Shown in pieces: positions 43,366 to 46,788 of a DNA stretch of 46,788 nt. The notes beneath the pieces are model-generated. The model made no database searches, was not told where the DNA came from, and saw only the letters and a list, made by a program, of their open reading frames with translations. This stretch comes from an uncultured Blastocatellia bacterium (lineage in GTDB: Bacteria > Acidobacteriota > Blastocatellia > Pyrinomonadales > Pyrinomonadaceae): positions 1-46,788 of the forward strand of contig CAMLLD010000052.1 of the NCBI GenBank assembly GCA_946480785.1, read 5' to 3'. The position numbers and the translations under genes are program-made. Positions within the stretch are counted from its first letter, which is position 1; every line of letters begins with the position of its first letter.

Positions 43366-45795
43366 ATGGACGTCCTGCTCAAAGACCTCGTCTATTCTCT
43401 GCGCATGCTGGTCAAGCGGCCGGGCCTGACGCTCGTGGCGCTTATCGCCATCGCGCTCGGCATCGGCGCGAACACCGCGATCTTTTCCGTCGTCAACACC
43501 GTGCTGCTGCAACCGCTTCCTTTCGATCAGCCGCAGCAACTCGTGATGCTTGCGACCGAGCAACGCAACCAGCCGCTCGACGGCCGCGGCACGTTCTCCT
43601 ATCTCGATCTCATTGATCTCCAGCAACGGTCAAACACGCTCGAGTACGTGGCGACGTACCAGGGCTCCGGCACGATGCTCACCGACAACGGCGAGGACGA
43701 GCGCGTGCTCGGCGCGGCAGTGAGCGCGGATTACTTTCCTTTGCTGCGCGTGAAACCGGAGCTCGGCCGCGTCTTTACGCGCGACGAAGACAAACCCGGC
43801 GCTCCGGCGGTCATTGTTCTGAGTCACGCCTTGTGGCAACGACGTTTCGGCGGCGATCCAAACATCATCGGACGCGAAGTCAATATCGGCGGCAAAGCAA
43901 CGGTCGTCGGAGTCATGCCGGCGAGTTTCAAATTTCCCATCAGTGATGAAGCGCAGGATTATTGGGAACCGATCTTCAACGCGGGCTTCATCACGAAAGA
44001 GATGCGCGACCAACGCGCAAACCGTTACCTCGCGGCAATCGGCCGGATGAAGCCGGGCGTGACGGTCGAGCAAACCAAAGCGGATCTCGATCTGCTCTCG
44101 CGGCAAATCGAACAGCAGTCGCCGGAGACAAACACAAACGTCATTTTCAACGCCGTCTCGATGCATGAAGATCTCACCCGCGACTATCGCGGCGCATTGC
44201 TCGTCATGCTCGGCGCGGTTGGTCTCGTGCTTTTGATTGCGTGTGCGAACGTGGCCAATCTCCTGCTTGCGCGCGCCGCTGCGCGACAGAAAGAAGTCGC
44301 GATTCGCATGGCGCTCGGAGCGAGTCGCAAACGTATCGTGTCGCAACTGCTCACCGAGAGCCTGCTGCTATCGCTCGCCGGCGGCGTACTTGGTCTCCTG
44401 CTCGCGACCTGGGGAATGCAGTTACTCGTCGCGTATGGACCAGCGGACGTGCCACGCCTACACGAAGTCAGGCTCGATCGCTACGTGCTGTTCTTCACGT
44501 TATTCGTTTCGGTGGTGACCGGCGTTCTATTCGGACTTGCACCCGCGCTGCAAGCGTCAAGACCCGATCCGGTCAACACACTCAAGCAGGACGGTCGTGG
44601 TCTGACACATGGCCGCAACCGAATGCGCGCGGTGCTGATCGTGTCGGAAGTCGCGTTGTCGTTGATGCTGCTCGTCGGCGCGGGCCTTTTAATAAACAGC
44701 TTCTGGCGCTTGCTGCACACTGACGCCGGCTTCAATCCGAAGAGCGTGCTGGCGCTCGACATTCCGTTGACCGCGACGACATACAAGACACCGGAGCAGC
44801 GCGTCGCGGCGTTTCAACAGATCACCGGTCGATTGAAGAGTGTGCCGGGCGTGCGCGATGTTTCCGTGGCCAGCAATATCCCGTGGATCGATCGCGACAT
44901 CGAACTGAGTTTCCAGGTCGAAGGCCGCGCTCCTTACAAGCCCGGCGAAGAAGCGGTGGCTGATTACAACGTCGTCGGTCCCGACTACTTCCACACGATG
45001 GATATTTCCGTCCTGCACGGCCGCGTCTTCATGGATTCCGACAACGCGAATTCGCCGCAGGTGCTCGTCGTGAGCAACGCGTTCGTTCAACGTTACTTCG
45101 CCAACGAGGATCCCATCGGCCGGCGAATCGTCTTCGACGGTAACGATAAGACCGCACGCGAAATCGTCGGCGTTGTCGGCGACGTTCATCGCCAGGGACT
45201 CGATCGCAACGTCCAGCCGGAGATGTATGTTTCTTTCGCGCAGCGACCCGAACGGCGAATGAACGTGGTGGTCCGCACCGAAGCGCGCAACGCATTGGAG
45301 TTGACGCCCACCTTGCGCGCGCAAGTGAAAGCGTTCGATCAGAAACAGATAATCTGGCGCACACGAACGCTCGAAGAATTGCTGGGTAACTCGGTCGCGC
45401 CGCGTCGCTTCAACATGATGCTGCTCGGTATTTTCGCGAGCGTCGCACTGATTCTCGCGGCGGTCGGACTTTACGGCGTGATGAGTTATTCGGTGAGCTG
45501 GCGCGTACACGAGATCGGCATTCGCATGGCGCTCGGCGCGAATCGCTCGAACGTGTTAGGACTCGTCGTGCGACAGGGCATGACGTTGACGCTGATCGGT
45601 CTCGCGTTGGGGTTGGTGGGCGCGTTTTCGTTGTCGCGGGTGCTGCGAAGCCTGCTCTTCGGCGTGACGCCAACCGATCCGCTCACGTTTGCCGGCGTCT
45701 CGGCGGTGTTAATAATCGTGGCTTTGCTGGCGTGTTTAATTCCAGCGCGTCGCGCCACGCGCGTCGATCCAATGGTCGCTCTAAGAACTGAGTAA
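43366..45795 (+). CDS. ADOP-type ABC transporter permease (MacB/FtsX duplicated)
   Basis: An 809-residue permease with two MacB_PCD/FtsX units. The first unit has a membrane helix near 20-42 (LALIAIALGIGANTAIFSVV-like), a periplasmic domain with VVGVMPASFKFP, then three helices (about 275-400) with LLARAAARQKEVAIRMALGASR. The second repeats this: helix near 425-445, periplasmic domain with EIVGVVGDVHRQGLD, and three helices to the end with VHEIGIRMALGANRSNVL and RRATRVDPMVALRTE. The 800-residue duplicated form without an ATPase gene beside it is the acidobacterial duplicated orphan permease (ADOP) type, and this is the best taxonomic marker in the window. AAGGAA precedes the ATG. The substrate is unknown. 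Confidence 0.94.
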   Translation: MDVLLKDLVYSLRMLVKRPGLTLVALIAIALGIGANTAIFSVVNTVLLQPLPFDQPQQLVMLATEQRNQPLDGRGTFSYLDLIDLQQRSNTLEYVATYQGSGTMLTDNGEDERVLGAAVSADYFPLLRVKPELGRVFTRDEDKPGAPAVIVLSHALWQRRFGGDPNIIGREVNIGGKATVVGVMPASFKFPISDEAQDYWEPIFNAGFITKEMRDQRANRYLAAIGRMKPGVTVEQTKADLDLLSRQIEQQSPETNTNVIFNAVSMHEDLTRDYRGALLVMLGAVGLVLLIACANVANLLLARAAARQKEVAIRMALGASRKRIVSQLLTESLLLSLAGGVLGLLLATWGMQLLVAYGPADVPRLHEVRLDRYVLFFTLFVSVVTGVLFGLAPALQASRPDPVNTLKQDGRGLTHGRNRMRAVLIVSEVALSLMLLVGAGLLINSFWRLLHTDAGFNPKSVLALDIPLTATTYKTPEQRVAAFQQITGRLKSVPGVRDVSVASNIPWIDRDIELSFQVEGRAPYKPGEEAVADYNVVGPDYFHTMDISVLHGRVFMDSDNANSPQVLVVSNAFVQRYFANEDPIGRRIVFDGNDKTAREIVGVVGDVHRQGLDRNVQPEMYVSFAQRPERRMNVVVRTEARNALELTPTLRAQVKAFDQKQIIWRTRTLEELLGNSVAPRRFNMMLLGIFASVALILAAVGLYGVMSYSVSWRVHEIGIRMALGANRSNVLGLVVRQGMTLTLIGLALGLVGAFSLSRVLRSLLFGVTPTDPLTFAGVSAVLIIVALLACLIPARRATRVDPMVALRTE

Positions 45796-45799
45796 TATC

Positions 45800-46788
45800 G
45801 TGATTGCACTTAACAACACAGCTTCATTTATCCCCCAACACCCCCGCACGTTGATCGCGGACGACGAGCCGGACATCCTGATGGCGCTCCGGCTGTTGCT
45901 GAAGAACGACGGCTACGAGCCGGAGACCGTCTCGTCGCCCGCGGCAGTGCTGGAAGCAATCGAGCGCGCACAGTATGACGTCGTGTTGATCGATCTCAAC
46001 TACGCGCGCGACACGACCAGCGGACGCGAAGGCATCGATCTGATCTCACGAATCCACGCGCTCGATCCGTCGTTGCCGATCGTGGTAATGACCGCGTGGG
46101 CCACCGTCGATCTCGCGGTCGAAGCGATGCGCCGCGGCGTGCGCGACTTCGTGCAGAAGCCCTGGGAGAACAAGCGACTGCTGCAAACGTTGCGCAAGCA
46201 AGTGAAGCATGCGCACGCGCGCCGCGCCGCACAGCAACGGTTAACAAACGGACGCAAGTCGGAAGCGCAGCTTCAGCGCGAGTTGCACGAAGCACGCGAG
46301 CTCCAGGAAAACTTACTGACGAATCCCTCGCTCGTCGTGCCTGGTTTCGACATCGCCATCAAGTGGCAACCGGCAACGACTGTCGGCGGCGATTACGTTG
46401 CGGCTTTCGAACTCGACGACGAACACGCTGCGTTGTGCGTGGCTGACGTTGTCGGCAAGGGACTTCCGGCGGCGCTGTTGATGTCGAATTTTCAGGCGGC
46501 GTTGCAGTCGTTGGCGCTGCAATACGTCTCCCCGTCCGAAGTGAGCACACGTCTCAATCGCGTGCTTTATGCAAACATTCCACTGCACAAATTCATCACC
46601 GCGTTCTATGGCGTGGTGAACATTCCTCGTCGCACGTTTACGTTTACAAACGCGGGTCACAATCCGCCGCTGCTGGCCCACGCCGACGGCGAGTGTGAGC
46701 GACTCGACGCGGGCGGCAGCGTGCTCGGCGCGTTTCCGGATCTGGATTACACGCAGGGCGAGATACAACTACGCGAAGGCGATCGCTT
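45800..46788 (+). CDS. response regulator with PP2C/SpoIIE phosphatase output (cut by window end)
   Basis: A partial gene of 329 codons starting at a GTG five bases after the permease stop. The receiver domain has Asp21-Asp22, phospho-acceptor Asp65 in LIDLNYA, Thr98 and Lys120 (QKPWE). After a coiled helix (about 130-165) comes an RsbU/SpoIIE-like PP2C phosphatase domain with VGGDY, VADVVGKGLPAALLM and TNAGHNPPLL, whose metal-binding aspartates are present. Such proteins dephosphorylate anti-anti-sigma factors and so switch sigma-factor release. The partner switch genes are not in view. The receiver is atypical: an insertion of about eight residues (ARDTTSGREG) follows the phospho-acceptor. 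The end of the PP2C domain is beyond the window. Confidence 0.88.
   Translation, partial: MIALNNTASFIPQHPRTLIADDEPDILMALRLLLKNDGYEPETVSSPAAVLEAIERAQYDVVLIDLNYARDTTSGREGIDLISRIHALDPSLPIVVMTAWATVDLAVEAMRRGVRDFVQKPWENKRLLQTLRKQVKHAHARRAAQQRLTNGRKSEAQLQRELHEARELQENLLTNPSLVVPGFDIAIKWQPATTVGGDYVAAFELDDEHAALCVADVVGKGLPAALLMSNFQAALQSLALQYVSPSEVSTRLNRVLYANIPLHKFITAFYGVVNIPRRTFTFTNAGHNPPLLAHADGECERLDAGGSVLGAFPDLDYTQGEIQLREGDR

Noticed and set aside
43630..45510. Two long minus-strand frames inside the permease gene
   Set aside because: Both are antisense to an unambiguous ADOP permease and show no domain of their own.

Overview
The window most likely comes from an Acidobacteriota genome, perhaps class Blastocatellia. 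This is inferred from a MacB/FtsX-type duplicated permease of the ADOP kind with no ATPase gene beside it (43366-45795), a carboxypeptidase-regulatory-domain outer-membrane barrel, a PEP-CTERM protein, many large signalling proteins and moderately high GC. No species can be named. Nearly all of the first 34 kb is coding and mostly leftward up to 14.9 kb. The right part holds long accessory genes, a tRNA and longer gaps.

1-10.6 kb is a tightly packed leftward series: purS, purQ, a DsbA-like thioredoxin, a VKOR-family protein, a hypothetical protein, a YuiH-like molybdopterin oxidoreductase, a NUDIX/metallo-beta-lactamase fusion, a MoxR/ChlI-like AAA ATPase, a VWA protein, a CHASE-GAF hybrid histidine kinase and the start of an alpha/beta hydrolase. 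Many neighbours overlap by 4 bp or lie within 30 bp, so they may share transcripts. 10.6-14.9 kb holds a divergent DUF4870 membrane protein and then leftward purB, a small lipoprotein, a YycJ/WalJ-like hydrolase and an M16 peptidase.

15.1-26.6 kb is mainly rightward: the outer-membrane barrel, a PDZ-membrane-GAF-PAS histidine kinase, a string of hairpin repeats, and an NtrC-type sigma-54 activator that is probably its partner. Next come an HxlR regulator with a C-terminal cysteine cluster, abutting tail-to-tail with thioredoxin reductase, and an apparent operon of 3-hydroxyacyl-CoA dehydrogenase, PilZ protein, enoyl-CoA hydratase and an unrecognised secreted protein.

26.6-37.4 kb is the most unusual part. 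Three coupled genes encode a 617-residue protein with helical repeats and one membrane segment, a 1193-residue membrane-anchored protein I do not recognise, and a 984-residue helical-repeat/CHAT protease with its His/Cys dyad intact. A putative-Ig/beta-barrel outer-membrane protein follows. A degenerate copy of the 5' part of the downstream tRNA-Ala gene and its leader sits 3 bp after the CHAT stop codon, and the intact tRNA lies 2.9 kb further on. This marks the stretch between as a possible insertion or duplication. 38.2-46.8 kb has a PQQ-type beta-propeller protein with nine 88-residue repeats, a PEP-CTERM protein, the ADOP permease and a response regulator with a PP2C/SpoIIE output domain cut by the window end.
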